A stretch of DNA of 64,000 nucleotides, taken from CAVYGM01 sp963768025 (lineage in GTDB: Bacteria > Bacteroidota > Bacteroidia > Cytophagales > Spirosomataceae). The position numbers and the translations under genes were made by a program. The stretch covers positions 62,001 to 126,000 of the forward strand of contig CAVYGM010000001.1 of assembly GCA_963768025.1 (NCBI GenBank), given 5' to 3'. Positions within the stretch are counted from its first letter, which is position 1; every line of letters begins with the position of its first letter. Below are positions 1-8,864 of this stretch, in pieces. Below the pieces are notes generated by a model. That model saw only the letters and a program-made list of their open reading frames with translations. It did no database searches and was not told the origin of the DNA.

Positions 1-923
1 ACAGCTCACTACCTCTACCTGCCAGTACTTCTGGAGCTTCGACGATGAGCAGCGGGGCTTCAAAACCTACGACAGCATGGGCCGCATGAAACCCGATTTC
101 TTCATCCATACCGGCGACTACATTTACTACGACAAGCCCGGCCCCCTGGCGACAAATTCTGAGAAAGCCCGGCACAAGTGGCACGCCATGAACGGCTGGC
201 CCTCCCTGCGTGACTTTCTTTCAGAATACTCCCATTTATATGCTCAAAGATGACCACGATCTGCTGAGCGACGACGTAAACCCCGATACCCCCGCCTACG
301 GCGAGCTGACCGTCGGGGAAGGGCTGAAAATCTGGCGGGAGAATGTACCCCTGCTCGACAAACCCTACCGGACGTTGCGCTGGGGAAAAGACGTACAAAT
401 ATGGATGGTAGAAGGCCGGGAGTACCGCTCGGCCAATAAGATCCCCGACAGCAAAGACAAAACGATCTGGGGGCAGGAGCAGAAGGAATGGTTTCAGAAA
501 TCAGTCGAGGCTTCGGACGCCACCTTCAAACTCCTGTTTTCGCCCACGCCGGTGGTTGGTCCGGATCGGGATAAAAAAACGGACAACCACGCCAACAAAG
601 CTTTCGAAACCGAGGGCAGCTGGCTGCGTAGTTTTATCTCCAAACAAAAAAACATGTACGTCGTCAACGGCGACCGGCACTGGCAGTACGTATCGGTGGA
701 CGCCGAAACCGGCGTGACGGAGTTTGGCTCCGGCCCGGTGAGCGACTTTCACGTTCAGGGCTGGCCCGAAGATGACGTCCGGCCCGAGCACAGATTCTTA
801 CGCCTTAAGGGCGGCTATCTGGGAATCAAAGTAGCCCGGCCCAACGGCAAGCCCGAAATTACCTTTACGCATTACGACGTGGATGGAAAACCGGTACACA
901 CTGAAATAAAGTCTACCCCATAG
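1..923 (+). CDS. PhoD-like alkaline phosphatase/phosphodiesterase, 5'-truncated and frameshifted
   Basis: Metal-dependent phosphoesterase of the PhoD type, which normally acts on phosphate mono- or diesters outside the cytoplasm. The window starts inside the gene. Frame 2 (from base 2) gives FIHTGDYIYYDKPGP, a metal-binding GD motif. From about base 210 the homology moves to frame 3, which gives MLKDDHDLLSDD and VNGDRHWQY, both typical metal-site motifs of the family, and ends at TAG 921-923. The halves join only if one base is added or removed near 213-226, in a T/C-rich stretch. About 305 residues are visible and the N-terminus with any signal peptide is missing. The next gene lies 170 bp downstream on the same strand. 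Family assignment is firm; the physiological substrate is unknown. Confidence 0.8.
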
Positions 924-957
924 TAAAGGGGTGTATAAGTATTTCTGTCCGCGAAAC

Positions 958-984
958 TTCCCTCCTAACAAGGAGGGTCAGGGA
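958..984 (+). terminator. GC-rich hairpin after the phosphatase gene
   Basis: A 7-bp perfect stem, CCCTCCT (960-966) and AGGAGGG (971-977), with loop AACA. No T-run follows, so this is only a possible terminator. It may instead be a copy of a dispersed G/C-rich intergenic repeat. It lies in the 170-bp gap before the symporter gene. Confidence 0.3.
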
Positions 985-1094
985 GGTGTATCACCCAAAC
1001 GCCAATCATCCAGAAAGAAAACCCGGTAGCTTAATTCGCTCAATGACAACTACCAAACAATACACTATTCCAAACCTAAACCCCTACCAAGAAG

Positions 1095-1974
1095 ATGCAG
1101 TCCAACGTACTCACCGAAGTATTTCTTCCCCTCGCCCTGGCCATCATCATGCTGGGCATGGGGCTGTCGCTCACCCTGGCCGATTTCAAACGCATCCTGG
1201 TGTACCCCAAAGCCATCTTCGTCGGTATCGTCAATCAGATCATCCTGCTGCCTCTGCTCGCCTTTGCCATCATCTTCGTCCTGGGCCTGCAAACCGAACT
1301 CGCCGTGGGGCTCATCATTCTGGCGGCTTGTCCGGGTGGCCCTACCTCCAACCTCATCTCCCACCTATCGCGGGGTGACGTGGCGCTGTCCATCACTCTT
1401 ACGGTCGTTTCCAGTCTGATTACGGTGGTTACGATCCCTTTCCTGGTCAACTACGCCATCGTGCAGTATCATTCCCGACGGACAGCAGCAGGCGCTGCCG
1501 ATTTTCACTACCATTGTGTCGGTGCTGGTCATTACCCTCATTCCGGTAGCCATCGGCATGGCCATCAACAAAGCCAAACCCGCCCTCGCCACCCGCCTCG
1601 ACCGCCCGGTGAAGCTGCTGTCGGCCATTTTCCTGTTCCTGATCATCGCCGGTGCCCTGGCCAAAGAGAAAGAAAACCTCGTCAACTTTTTTCTGCTGGT
1701 AGGCCCGGCCGCCCTGCTCCTCAATCTGCTCAGCATGAGTATCGGCTACGGTACCTCCCGCGTGACCGGCCACGATACCCGGCAGAGCATCACCATTGCC
1801 ATCGAGTCGGGCATTCAGAACGGTACCCTGGGCATCGCCATCGCGGCCACGCTGCTGCAAAACCCCGCCATGTCGATCCCCTCGGCGATCTACGGCTTGC
1901 TGATGTTTGTTACTTCCTTTGGGGTGATTTTGTGGGGGAATCGGGTGATTCCGCAGGTGAAGGGGGTGGTGTAG
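1095..1974 (+). CDS. bile acid:sodium symporter family (BASS) transporter, frameshifted
   Basis: Inner-membrane transporter of the BASS/SBF family, which couples uptake of organic anions to sodium. The N-terminal half (1095 to about 1467) contains several hydrophobic segments and the family motif ACPGGPTSN. The C-terminal half continues in another frame, with IESGIQNGTLGIAI, the second sodium-site region, and stops at 1972-1974. Removing one base at about 1467-1469 (CAGTATCATTCCC read as CAG TTC ATT CCC) restores one protein of about 292 residues, normal for the family. The start ATG at 1095 fits the hydrophobic N-terminus. The last 50 codons recur as a degraded copy at 3305-3454. The substrate cannot be told from sequence; the neighbouring alginate lyase does not settle it. 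Confidence 0.8.
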
Positions 1975-2059
1975 GATGTATTACCTTTCATCCTCATTCC
2001 GTTTTCAGACAAATTCAGGGGCAGGGGTCTTACATCCCGTCTTAGTGATACCTCGTATC

Positions 2060-3263
2060 ATGTGTACTGAACTGAAAGTCTTCCTGATGAACCTCATAGC
2101 TGTATTCTTCCTTGGCCTTTTTATCAAACTTGCCCCAACACCCCCAAAAACATTAGTCCTTGATGGAGTCACACTGGCTCAAAACGCCCAGGCGCTGAAA
2201 ACCGGTGGTGCTCCCGACAAGGTGAAGGCGTTGGAACAACTGGTGGAAAAGGCCAATGCGGTGCTGAAAGCGGGTACGGTATACTCGGTGATGCAAAAGA
2301 CGCAGCTTCCGCCCAGCGGCAACAAGCACGACTACATGAGTCAGGGACCGTACTGGTGGCCCGACCCCAGCAAGCCCGATGGCAAGCCCTACATCCGGAA
2401 AGACGGTCAGCGCAATCCCGAGATCAACGGCATTACGGATCATGACCAGTTGCACGACTATGATCGTGGATAGCGAATTGATGGCGTTGGCGTACTACTT
2501 TACCCAGGAAGAAAAATACGCCCAACACGCGCACCGACTGCTCGGTACCTGGTTTTTGGATGAGGGTACCAAAATGAATCCCCACCTCAACTACGGACAG
2601 GGGATTCCGGGCATTACCGAAGGGCGTGGCATCGGCATCATCGACTCGCGGGATCTGTACCGGGTGATCGACGCGGCCATTCTGCTGCAAACGTCCAAAA
2701 GCTGGACGGCAGGCGATCACGCGGCGCTCAAAAACTGGTTTTCGGACTACCTGACCTGGTTGACCGAAAGCCCGATTGGACTCGATGAAGCCGATGAGCA
2801 CAATAACCACGGTACCTACTACGATGTGCAGGTAGTGGCCAGTGCCCTGTTCTGCGGGCGGGACGATCTGGCCAAAAAACAACTCGAAACCACCAAGGCG
2901 CGACTGGCGAGTCAATTGCAACCCGACGGTAGCCAACCCCACGAACTGGCCCGGACGCTTTCCTGGAATTACACCAACATGAATCTGTACGGATTCATGC
3001 TACTGGCGCGATTGGCTGAACACGTGTCGGTCGATTTGTGGAACTACCAGACTGCCGACGGAAAGGGCATTCGGCCCGCCATTGACTGGCTGGTACCGTA
3101 TGCGAAGAATGAAAAGGAATGGACGCACCAGCAAATCAAAGCGCGAACCTTCGAGAATACAGCGTTAATTTTTGGTACCGCATCAAAAAAATACCGCGAG
3201 CCGACCTATGGCAGCGTAGCAGCGGGTACGGGACTGGATTTTATTCAGGAATTGACTAATTGA
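2060..3263 (+). CDS. alginate lyase family protein, frameshifted
   Basis: Secreted polysaccharide lyase with the alginate_lyase (alpha/alpha toroid) domain; the family cleaves uronic-acid polymers by beta-elimination. Visible motifs are SQGPYWWPDP near residue 95, ITDHDQLHD near residue 130 and NNHGTYYDVQ, the catalytic Asn-His region. A hydrophobic N-terminal segment looks like a signal peptide. ATG 2060 is chosen, with ATG 2087 as a good alternative start. The frame breaks at about 2460: deleting one T in CACGACTATGATC joins LHD to MIVDSELMALAYY and gives about 400 residues, the usual length. The stop is TGA 3261-3263. The gene sits between the BASS gene and a relic of the BASS 3' end, which suggests a local duplication. 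Confidence 0.8.
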
Positions 3264-3304
3264 TGGTTGGCTAATAGGGTGCTTATCCCTGTTTTTTATG
3301 ACAA

Positions 3305-3454
3305 ATCCAGGAGGCCGGGGAGTAGGCATCGCCCTTGCGGCTACGATGCTGCAAAACCCCGTCATGTCTATCCCCACGGCGATTTACGGCTTGTTGATGT
3401 CGTTACCGCCTTTGGGGTGATTTTGTGTGGGGGAACCGGGTGATTCCGGCGTAG
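3305..3454 (+). pseudogene. relic of the 3' end of the BASS transporter gene
   Basis: Translation gives pieces such as GIALAATMLQNPVMSIPT and AIYGLLM, matching the last 50 codons of the symporter at 1830-1974 (GIAIAATLLQNPAMSIPS, AIYGLLM). The tail WGNRVIP is recovered after small indels, and a TAG lies at 3452-3454. By eye about 80 percent of bases match. No upstream part of the gene is present, so this is a non-functional fragment. It and the original copy form direct repeats flanking the alginate lyase gene. Confidence 0.75.
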
Positions 3455-3575
3455 GTATCTGAATTTTTTGAGTAAAAAAGGACGTGACTCCTCTATCACT
3501 TTTTGGATCAATAGTGTATATTTACTTCTTGACAGAATAAAACCGATCACTTCAAGGATTCCTTGCTCAAAATAT

Positions 3576-4000
3576 ATGAGTTCTACGACGCTCCATTTGG
3601 TCAAAGGTGCAGTCTATGCTAGCCGACGACCCGGATCATTATCCAGGATAAAGCCCGAAGAGAAAAAATCATCAGTTTGCTTTTAGGTAGTTTTTGGCTA
3701 CTCTATGGCGTTACCGCCGTGTGGTCGTTTCAAACCTCCGGTAGTTTTTTCTGAGCAAATCCAACTCTGGATTGGAGCCTTCATTGCCTCGCTGTCCGCT
3801 GTGGGTATAGTCCGGGCAGTAAGGCAATCAACCGTCCGTGAAGTCCCGCTCAATACGATAAAGCATTTCCGATTCAGATCCAATATGATGGAAAAAAAAC
3901 GCTTGTTTTGACATTGAGCAATGGATATCGACGAACCATTGTTATTAGTGCTCCCGTCACCAATGACCTACTGACGTATTTTTATGAGAAAGGTTTGTAG
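3576..4000 (+). pseudogene. possible frameshifted small membrane protein gene
   Basis: No recognised family. Three successive frames overlap and read as one protein-like sequence. The first starts at ATG 3576 (MSSTTLHLVKGAVYASRRPG). The second has hydrophobic IISLLLGSFWLLYGVTAVW. The third has IQLWIGAFIASLSAVGIVRA, then SNGYRRTIVISAPVTNDLL, ending at TAG 3998-4000. Joining them needs about three one-base changes, one of them in an A8 run near 3893-3900. If joined, the product would be about 140 residues with two membrane segments and a soluble tail. The coherence of the hydrophobic blocks suggests a real but broken gene; chance is not excluded. Confidence 0.35.
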
Positions 4001-4082
4001 AAATCGAGTCAACTAATTGATTGCTTCTACAAAAAATATTTACGGGGATACAGACCAGGGATTAGGATTTGTCAGTTTATAC

Positions 4083-4298
4083 TTACCCTTCTATTTTCTT
4101 AATCAATGGCCGCAAAGCGACCAGACTATAAAACTGTCCGTGAAGATAGTAGCCTTGGGTGTATCCTACCAGACAGCGTTTTAAAATTCGGAACGTTCGG
4201 GCATTGTAAAGGTTCTTATCACTTCCAAAAAAATAAGTGGGGAAACCTACAATTTCCCATTTTCGCTCCACGTGATACCGCTTGATAAATATTTTCAT
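4083..4298 (-). CDS. small NUMOD4-like hypothetical protein
   Basis: About 71 residues from ATG at 4298, chosen because the sequence before it has no domain-like character; an in-frame ATG at 4373 would add 25 residues. The core KWEIVGFPTYFFGSDKNLYN followed by RILKR and GYTQGYYL resembles the NUMOD4/phage-endonuclease-associated motif, a short DNA-binding element usually found in homing endonucleases or as free-standing small proteins. No nuclease domain is attached. It is rich in Lys, Arg and Tyr. It lies alone at the edge of the AT-rich island between two decayed loci. Function unknown. Confidence 0.45.
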   Translation of the reverse strand: MKIFIKRYHVERKWEIVGFPTYFFGSDKNLYNARTFRILKRCLVGYTQGYYLHGQFYSLVALRPLIKKIEG

Positions 4299-4596
4299 GA
4301 ATTTTTGGTAAATTACTTGGCAAATAAACACAAAATCATTATTGTTACCAAACGTTAATTGCCTGATAAACAATCAATAGTCGTTGGGTAACATTGCGTA
4401 CTTTACCTTGTTGGGTGAATCGGTTCATCAATGCTTGTTTGCCAGCGTTCGGGCGACAAGGAGCATGTCCTAATGGGTGGGCTTAATCTTCATTTCCGAG
4501 TCACTCGCTACAATGCGAACGCCACGACTGGAGAAGGAAAAATTATTCAAAATATTTAACTTTAAGACATTGATGTAATTTAAAGCCAAGGTTGCT
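4299..4596. other. intergenic, possibly decayed coding sequence
   Basis: No intact gene. On the minus strand, around 4440-4530, a stop-interrupted frame reads RRGVRIVASDSEMKIKPTH then DMLLVARTLANKH, which looks protein-like but is too short and broken to assign. It may be the remains of a gene upstream of the NUMOD-like gene. Confidence 0.2.
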
Positions 4597-5683
4597 ATGG
4601 AAGGTGAATGGTTAAGAAAACCACAAGGAACTACTTCATTTGTGTTCGTTCATGGAATATTATCAAGTGGAGACACATGCTGGCTTAACAGTAATGGAAC
4701 CTACTGGCCTGAATTGCTTACAGAAACGAAGCAGAATTTAACGATCTTGGTATATATGTATACTCCTATGAAACAGGGTATTTTTCTGGTAATTATAATT
4801 TGAACGATGTTGTAGATGATTTAAAAGAACGATTAATAAACTTGGATGGTGTACTAGACAGTAAACAAGTTGTATTTATCTGCCACAGTATGGGAGGTAT
4901 TATCGTTAGGAAATTTATTGTTGAAAGAGTAGGTGATCTACTTGAAAGAAAAACAGGAATTGGGCTTTTTCTTGTGGCATCACCCTCGCTTGGTTCTTCT
5001 TATGCTAATTTGCTGAAACCTTTAGCTAAAATAACAGGTAATACACAGGCTGACGTTTTACGATTTGAGCAAAATAACATTTGGTTAAATGGCTTAGACA
5101 AGGAGTTTCAGAATTTAAAAAGCTCAGGTAAAGTGCATATCCTTGGAAAGGAATTAATTGAAGATAAGTTTTTTATTTTTAAAGGCTTTTTTTTAAAACA
5201 AGTAGTTGAACCATTTTCAGGAGCAAAATATTTCGGCGAATCCTATAAAGTCCCTAACTCTGATCATTTTTCAATAGCAAAACCTAAAAATAAAAAAGCA
5301 ATCCAACATCGTTTACTATGCCAATTTTTAAAAGATTTCTTAACAATACACTCAAAATCATTAATTAAAACAAAAATAAAACTGGTGTTACAGAATCAAA
5401 ATCTCCACGTATACAAGAAACTCATATTATAGAAAATAAACCATCAAGTGAAAATAAAATTTCTTCAATAACTTTCTCTGACTATTACACCACGAATCAG
5501 ATTACCATCAGGAAATTTTTAGATTCAGAAGAACGAGATAATATCAAGTTTTTATGGCCAACAGAGCTCTTAGAATCATTAGACAATTTAAAATTTTTAA
5601 TCACAGAAGTTGATAACTATGAATTGCCAAACTCAGTTTTCTATGGATTCAAATTCGAAAGAATTACATCGTTTTATCGGTAA
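4597..5683 (+). pseudogene. alpha/beta hydrolase (lipase/esterase-like) with unknown C-terminal extension, frameshifted
   Basis: Serine hydrolase of the alpha/beta fold, resembling the DUF676/PGAP1-like esterases. It starts at ATG 4597 with oxyanion-loop motif FVFVHGILSSGDTCW. The nucleophile elbow is VFICHSMGGIIVRKF (near 4885) and a plausible catalytic His is in VPNSDHFSIAKP (near 5255). A one-base shift near 4722-4728 joins the first segment to GIYVYSYETGYFSGNYNLND. A second shift in an A-rich stretch near 5382-5388 opens a further 95 residues of charged, unrecognised sequence (SPRIQETHIIENKPSSENK onward) to TAA 5681-5683. The gene is far more AT-rich than the catabolic genes on either side and was probably acquired. 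Signal peptide: none seen, so probably cytosolic. Confidence 0.6.
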
Positions 5684-6282
5684 AGCTAACTCTGCAATAA
5701 GTAAATGTTGAATCAATTATGTCGAATTGTAAAAAAGATGCATACTACTTATTAAAGGTGTTCAAAATTACTGGGGTATACATCATAAAACATATGAACA
5801 GGAATCTTCTGTGGAACTTGCTTTATATAATTTTATAAAACTAATAATACATAATTTAATGGCAAATATTTCTGACCCACTTACATTTCACCGTTTGAAA
5901 AATACTAAATATTATTCAATTATTGAAGATGAGTGGATAAGCGGAACAGAGTTAGTTAACCAGAAAGCATTGGGGTTTTTATCTCCTATATGGTCAGTAC
6001 GATTTGAGTTAAGAAGTGTACAAGAGAATGAAGAATATAAGTCGGAGTTCACGGTGAATACATCTGAGAGAGGATCTACAAAAATTTATTTATAAATATA
6101 AAGAGCTTTGGAAAAAATGGTATCTTACAATATTAACACCGCAAGTTGAACTTCACTCGTTATATAGAGATAATATCATAGTATATAAAGAAAATATTGT
6201 TTATTACAAGTTTTACGATTATCAGAATAATAAAAATTACTATGTAAAGTCAGCTTTACCAAGTGGATTTCAAGAATTCTGA
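5684..6282 (+). pseudogene. frameshifted continuation or second gene, unknown family
   Basis: Continuous protein-like sequence runs through at least three frames. The pieces are HRFIGKANSAISKC (about 5660-5705), then from about 5757 NYWGIHHKTYEQESSVELAL and onward to 6095, then from about 6075 WKKWYLTILTPQVELHSLYR to TGA 6280-6282. It has the same AT-rich composition as the hydrolase and follows it without a real gap, so it may be the C-terminal part of one protein of roughly 550 residues. No domain is recognised. It holds several stops and shifts. Confidence 0.4.
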
Positions 6283-6320
6283 AGAGGTATTTTTTAAATG
6301 GTTCAAAAGCCAAACGCCTT

Positions 6321-6347
6321 AATCCGTGGTCTGTGTCCCCACAGACC
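6321..6347 (+). repeat. REP-like palindrome, copy A
   Basis: GGTCTGTG (6328-6335) pairs with CACAGACC (6340-6347) around loop TCCC, preceded by AATCCGT. It is the cleanest copy of a palindrome that recurs at 6721, 7150, 7417, 7501 and 10143. It ends 25 bases before the stop codon of transposase relic 1, the usual place of REP elements recognised by RAYT transposases. Confidence 0.75.
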
Positions 6348-6372
6348 TAACCCAAACGTTACTATACCCCAT

Positions 6373-6715
6373 TCAAAACCGATCCAGATAATGGGTCAAA
6401 AAGCCGAACTCGTCAACACCTGTTTCATAATAGGCAGCCGATGACCAGCGCGGTAGTTTTCTGGCCGGTCTGCCAGATTCCAACGTTCGTGTAGTGGGTT
6501 GTTGTGCATGTAGGCGCATTTTCTGCTCCACCTTTTGTTTTGAGTCCATCCATACCGCCAGAGGATCGCGCTGCCAAATACGGTGCTTTCGCTCCGGATC
6601 GTCCACCTTGAAAAAAGGCAATACATCAGGATGACTAGTTCTTAGGTCTTTCAAGATCATGTGGCTCGTGTATTTATTGAAGCTGGCGTGGGGCCGGGCG
6701 GCGTTCCGCGCCTCC
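6373..6715 (-). pseudogene. REP-associated tyrosine transposase (RAYT) relic 1, C-terminal half
   Basis: Encodes the C-terminal part of a Y1/HUH (IS200-like, REP-associated) transposase: HASFNKYTSHMILKDL, then IWQRDPLAVWMDSKQKVEQK, then in a second frame AYMHNNPLHERWNLADRPEN, then back to RWSSAAYYETGVDEFGFL and HYLDRF before TGA 6373-6375. Two compensating one-base indels are needed. The N-terminal HUH motif and the strand-transfer half are absent. It is bounded by REP-like palindromes at 6321 and 6721. Inactive as it stands. Confidence 0.75.
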
Positions 6716-6720
6716 TTCCT

Positions 6721-6748
6721 AATCCTTGGTCTGTGTCCCCACAGGACC
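6721..6748 (+). repeat. REP-like palindrome, copy B
   Basis: AATCCTTGGTCTGTG, loop TCCC, then CACAGGACC. It is the same element and orientation as copy A, with one bulged base. It lies between the two RAYT relics, 23 bases before the stop codon of relic 2. Confidence 0.7.
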
Positions 6749-6771
6749 ATAGCGCAACGCTGCCAAATATA

Positions 6772-7129
6772 TTAAAATCTGTCCATATAATGGGTTAGAA
6801 TGCCAAACTTAACAACGCCCGTTTCGTAAAAACGCGCCAAAGCCCAACAGTAGTTCTTAGGGCGGGCGGCGTTCCGCTCTCTTTACCGTTCGGCTCTTTC
6901 ATTTCCCAAACTACGTGCAGGTGGTTCGGCATGATTACCAACCCGTACACCATGATTATTTTCCTTTTAGTCAACTCTTGCCAGGAAGAAATGATGATCT
7001 CCTTGCACTTGTCCGGTTCTAGTAATTGCTTCCAATCCTTGATCGTCCCCTACTAGGCGTCCCCGACCAAAAATAAACATTGTCGAACTCCATCCTAGAA
7101 TTTCGGTATTTGCTTTCCTGGTGTTCCAT
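6772..7129 (-). pseudogene. RAYT transposase relic 2, N-terminal part with internal deletion
   Basis: Starts at ATG 7129; a MEFDNVYFW segment follows near residue 13. After a shift it reads IKDWKQLLEPDKCKEIIISS and GLVIMPNHLHVVWEM, which holds the HUH-type metal-binding HLH motif of Y1 transposases. It then jumps directly to a terminal FYETGVVKFGILTHYMDRF and stops at 6772-6774. The middle, including the tyrosine helix region, is deleted. Together relics 1 and 2 cover most of one transposase, but neither is complete. Both share the boundary sequence GGGCGGCGTTCCGC near the deletion point. Confidence 0.7.
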
Positions 7130-7149
7130 ATTTCAGCTAGGTACCAAAA

Positions 7150-7173
7150 GGGCTGTGGGGACACAGTCCATGG
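7150..7173 (-). repeat. REP-like palindrome, copy C
   Basis: GGCTGTG, loop GGGA, CACAGTCC, then ATGG. This is the inverse orientation of copies A and B. It sits about 20 bases upstream of the start of transposase relic 2 and closes the palindrome-relic-palindrome-relic-palindrome array. Confidence 0.65.
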
Positions 7174-7416
7174 TGAAACGACAACCAAAGTAATAAAAAC
7201 AATTTATTACTTTGGAGGAAATCGTTCTCGTTTAATAAGCCTTGTAGAAATTCCTGACAAAATTATTATTATCAATACGATTAATGTAGTTTTCAATTTT
7301 ACAATTGCTAGTGAATGTATTTATTAAAAATTCTATTTGAGACTTGATAAAAGTTAAAGAATTATATATGCTTCTTTAATCATAAAATAGGACTATCATA
7401 ATTTAACTTCATTAGA
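7174..7416. other. AT-rich intergenic stretch
   Basis: No gene, promoter or repeat could be supported. It is strongly AT-rich, with stops in all frames. Confidence 0.5.
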
Positions 7417-7446
7417 AAGGTCTGTGGGGACACTGGCCACGGATTA
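7417..7446 (-). repeat. REP-like palindrome, copy D
   Basis: GGTCTGTGGGGACACTGGCC followed by ACGGATTA: an imperfect copy of the palindrome with the same trailing GGATTA as copies A, B and E. Confidence 0.6.
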
Positions 7447-7448
7447 GA

Positions 7449-7528
7449 GTATCGTATATTTTTCCGATTTGAAAATCATAAGAAAGTGATATTTTCGAGT
7501 GGTCTGTGGGAAAACAGGCCAAGGATTA
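7449..7528 (-). repeat. extended REP-like unit, copy E
   Basis: The palindrome GGTCTGTGGGAAAACAGGCC with trailing AAGGATTA (7501-7527) is preceded by about 50 bases containing TTTTTCCGATTTGAAAATCA. The whole 80-base unit recurs in the same orientation at 10088-10171. It ends 3 bases before the stop codon of the SnoaL-like gene. Confidence 0.65.
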
Positions 7529-7530
7529 GC

Positions 7531-7905
7531 TTAACTAATATCTGTCAACTCAATAATTTTGTCGCCTGAAAATTTAAAGATTGATTTGCCTTGAAGATTT
7601 AAATTATCGCCTTTTTTAAGTCCATTAGGAAGGTCTATCGCTAAAACAGCATGATACTCTATGTCGATTTCAGTTGAGTTGTCTTGGTGTGTCCAAGATT
7701 TAATTGTCTGCCTTCTGGTTATGAATAAATCTTTTGCTTGCTCTGCCTGTTTCCTAAATGAATTCAAATCGGTTAAGGTCATAGTAGTAATGCCATTGGA
7801 AATATTTTCAAACTTTATCTGCTCATCAAGATGTGTCAACATTTTTTCAATGTCAAAATTATTATAAGCATTTACGTAATCTATAATTAGTTTCTCTCTC
7901 TCCAT
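7531..7905 (-). CDS. SnoaL-like/NTF2-like family protein
   Basis: 124 residues with the layout of the SnoaL/NTF2 cone fold: an N-terminal helix (IIDYVNAYNNFDIEKML), a central helix (LNSFRKQAEQAKDLF) and a C-terminal beta-sheet ending KSIFKFSGDKIIELTDIS. Such small proteins act as isomerases, hydrolases or binding proteins, and substrate cannot be predicted. No signal peptide, so cytosolic. Start ATG 7905 begins MEREKLI. It is AT-rich and the first of four small minus-strand genes with structured spacers, bracketed by direct repeats at 7449 and 10088. Its presence as an intact gene in a decayed region suggests recent acquisition. Confidence 0.75.
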   Translation of the reverse strand: MEREKLIIDYVNAYNNFDIEKMLTHLDEQIKFENISNGITTMTLTDLNSFRKQAEQAKDLFITRRQTIKSWTHQDNSTEIDIEYHAVLAIDLPNGLKKGDNLNLQGKSIFKFSGDKIIELTDIS

Positions 7906-8172
7906 AACTAACTGGATGTTTTAAGTCTTACTTATTTTGTATCGACCTTAGGATGTCACTCTACAATGAGCTCTGACGTTTAGGACTTGCTGCTGGGCTG
8001 GAATTTTATATCGTCTAGCCCGGAACTGAAGCCCAATAATATTACTGATGATGAAGATACGAACTAAAACCAAATAAAATTACGTCTGCGGTAACCGCTG
8101 CTGATAGCCGAAAAGAAAGATAAGGATTTATTGGTCAGCTAGCACAGCAGCAAGCCACATGTTAGCAGCTGT
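7906..8172. repeat. spacer with a 116-base imperfect direct repeat (copy 1, 7988-8103)
   Basis: Non-coding. The segment 7988-8103 begins GCTGCTGGGCTGGAATTTTA, passes through GCCCGGAACTG and CCAATAA, and ends GGTAACCGCTGCTGATA. A diverged copy lies at 9925-10042 in the same orientation. Near 8145-8165, GCAAGCCACATGTTAGCAGC resembles the boundary sequence found at 8730-8752. Confidence 0.45.
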
Positions 8173-8691
8173 TTATTTCAAAGGGCAGATATCGGCTTTT
8201 TTATCAATTGTATCCTGTGTCCAGGTATATAAAGCAATAATGGAAAATAAAAACCCACAAAACTCCACCGCTAATCTTATTCTGTTTCCCATCATCCACT
8301 CTTTGGCATCTGAAATTATTTGATTTGCAGGAACATTGCCTTGAATGGCGTGTTGATAGGTGGCATGAATGAGCGGAGCTAAATAAAAAATCAAAACCAA
8401 TGAAACAATAAGACCAATCAATGTTGTCAGTAACAGCCAAGTCCGTGATTTAACCGCCAACTTCCATCCGAATACGGTTGCCAACAAGGAAAAAATGAAA
8501 AAAAAGGGATTTATCATAAAAAAGGGGAAACCTCCGCTAACTGGTATGGCGTCGTATGCCTTCATGGATTGCGGTGGTGCTGACAGCGATTTGGGTATTA
8601 CAAGTGCCTCATTGAATAATTGTCCGCCAAACCATGTGCCCCAAAGAATAACAGAAACAATTAGAAGAAAAGTTGTAATTTTTTTTCGCAT
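8173..8691 (-). CDS. four-helix membrane protein, DUF1772-like
   Basis: 172 residues with four hydrophobic segments: the N-terminus (FLLIVSVILWGTWFGGQLF), about 60-80, about 88-110 and about 145-165. The N-terminal WFGGQLFNEALVIP pattern resembles the DUF1772/anthrone-oxygenase-like small membrane proteins. Start ATG 8691 (MRKKITTF) is the first Met of the frame. It is distantly similar in layout to the next gene at 8865, so the two may be paralogous cassettes. AT-rich. Function unknown. Confidence 0.65.
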   Translation of the reverse strand: MRKKITTFLLIVSVILWGTWFGGQLFNEALVIPKSLSAPPQSMKAYDAIPVSGGFPFFMINPFFFIFSLLATVFGWKLAVKSRTWLLLTTLIGLIVSLVLIFYLAPLIHATYQHAIQGNVPANQIISDAKEWMMGNRIRLAVEFCGFLFSIIALYTWTQDTIDKKADICPLK

Positions 8692-8864
8692 TTGATTTTT
8701 TTATTTTGAGGTGTTTCAAAATAGCTGCTAACACCAAGCCACATGTTATTTGTACGCTCTACTCTTTCTTACAAAGCTATAATGTGTGATGTCCGCATCA
8801 ACAATTATCAGCAGTCGTTGCCTCATAATAGCTGTTAGTTTACTTACCCTTTCGTTTTAATGTC
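8692..8864. repeat. cassette-boundary-like spacer with CTAAC/GTTAG ends
   Basis: Read on the minus strand, this starts just after the 8865 gene with CTAACAGCTATTATGAGGC and ends with TGGCTTGGTGTTAGCAGC before the 8173 gene. Ends of the CTAAC...GTTAG type over about 100 bases resemble integron attC sites, but the exact consensus boxes are not matched. The end sequence is shared with 8145-8165 and with 9395-9418. Confidence 0.35.
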
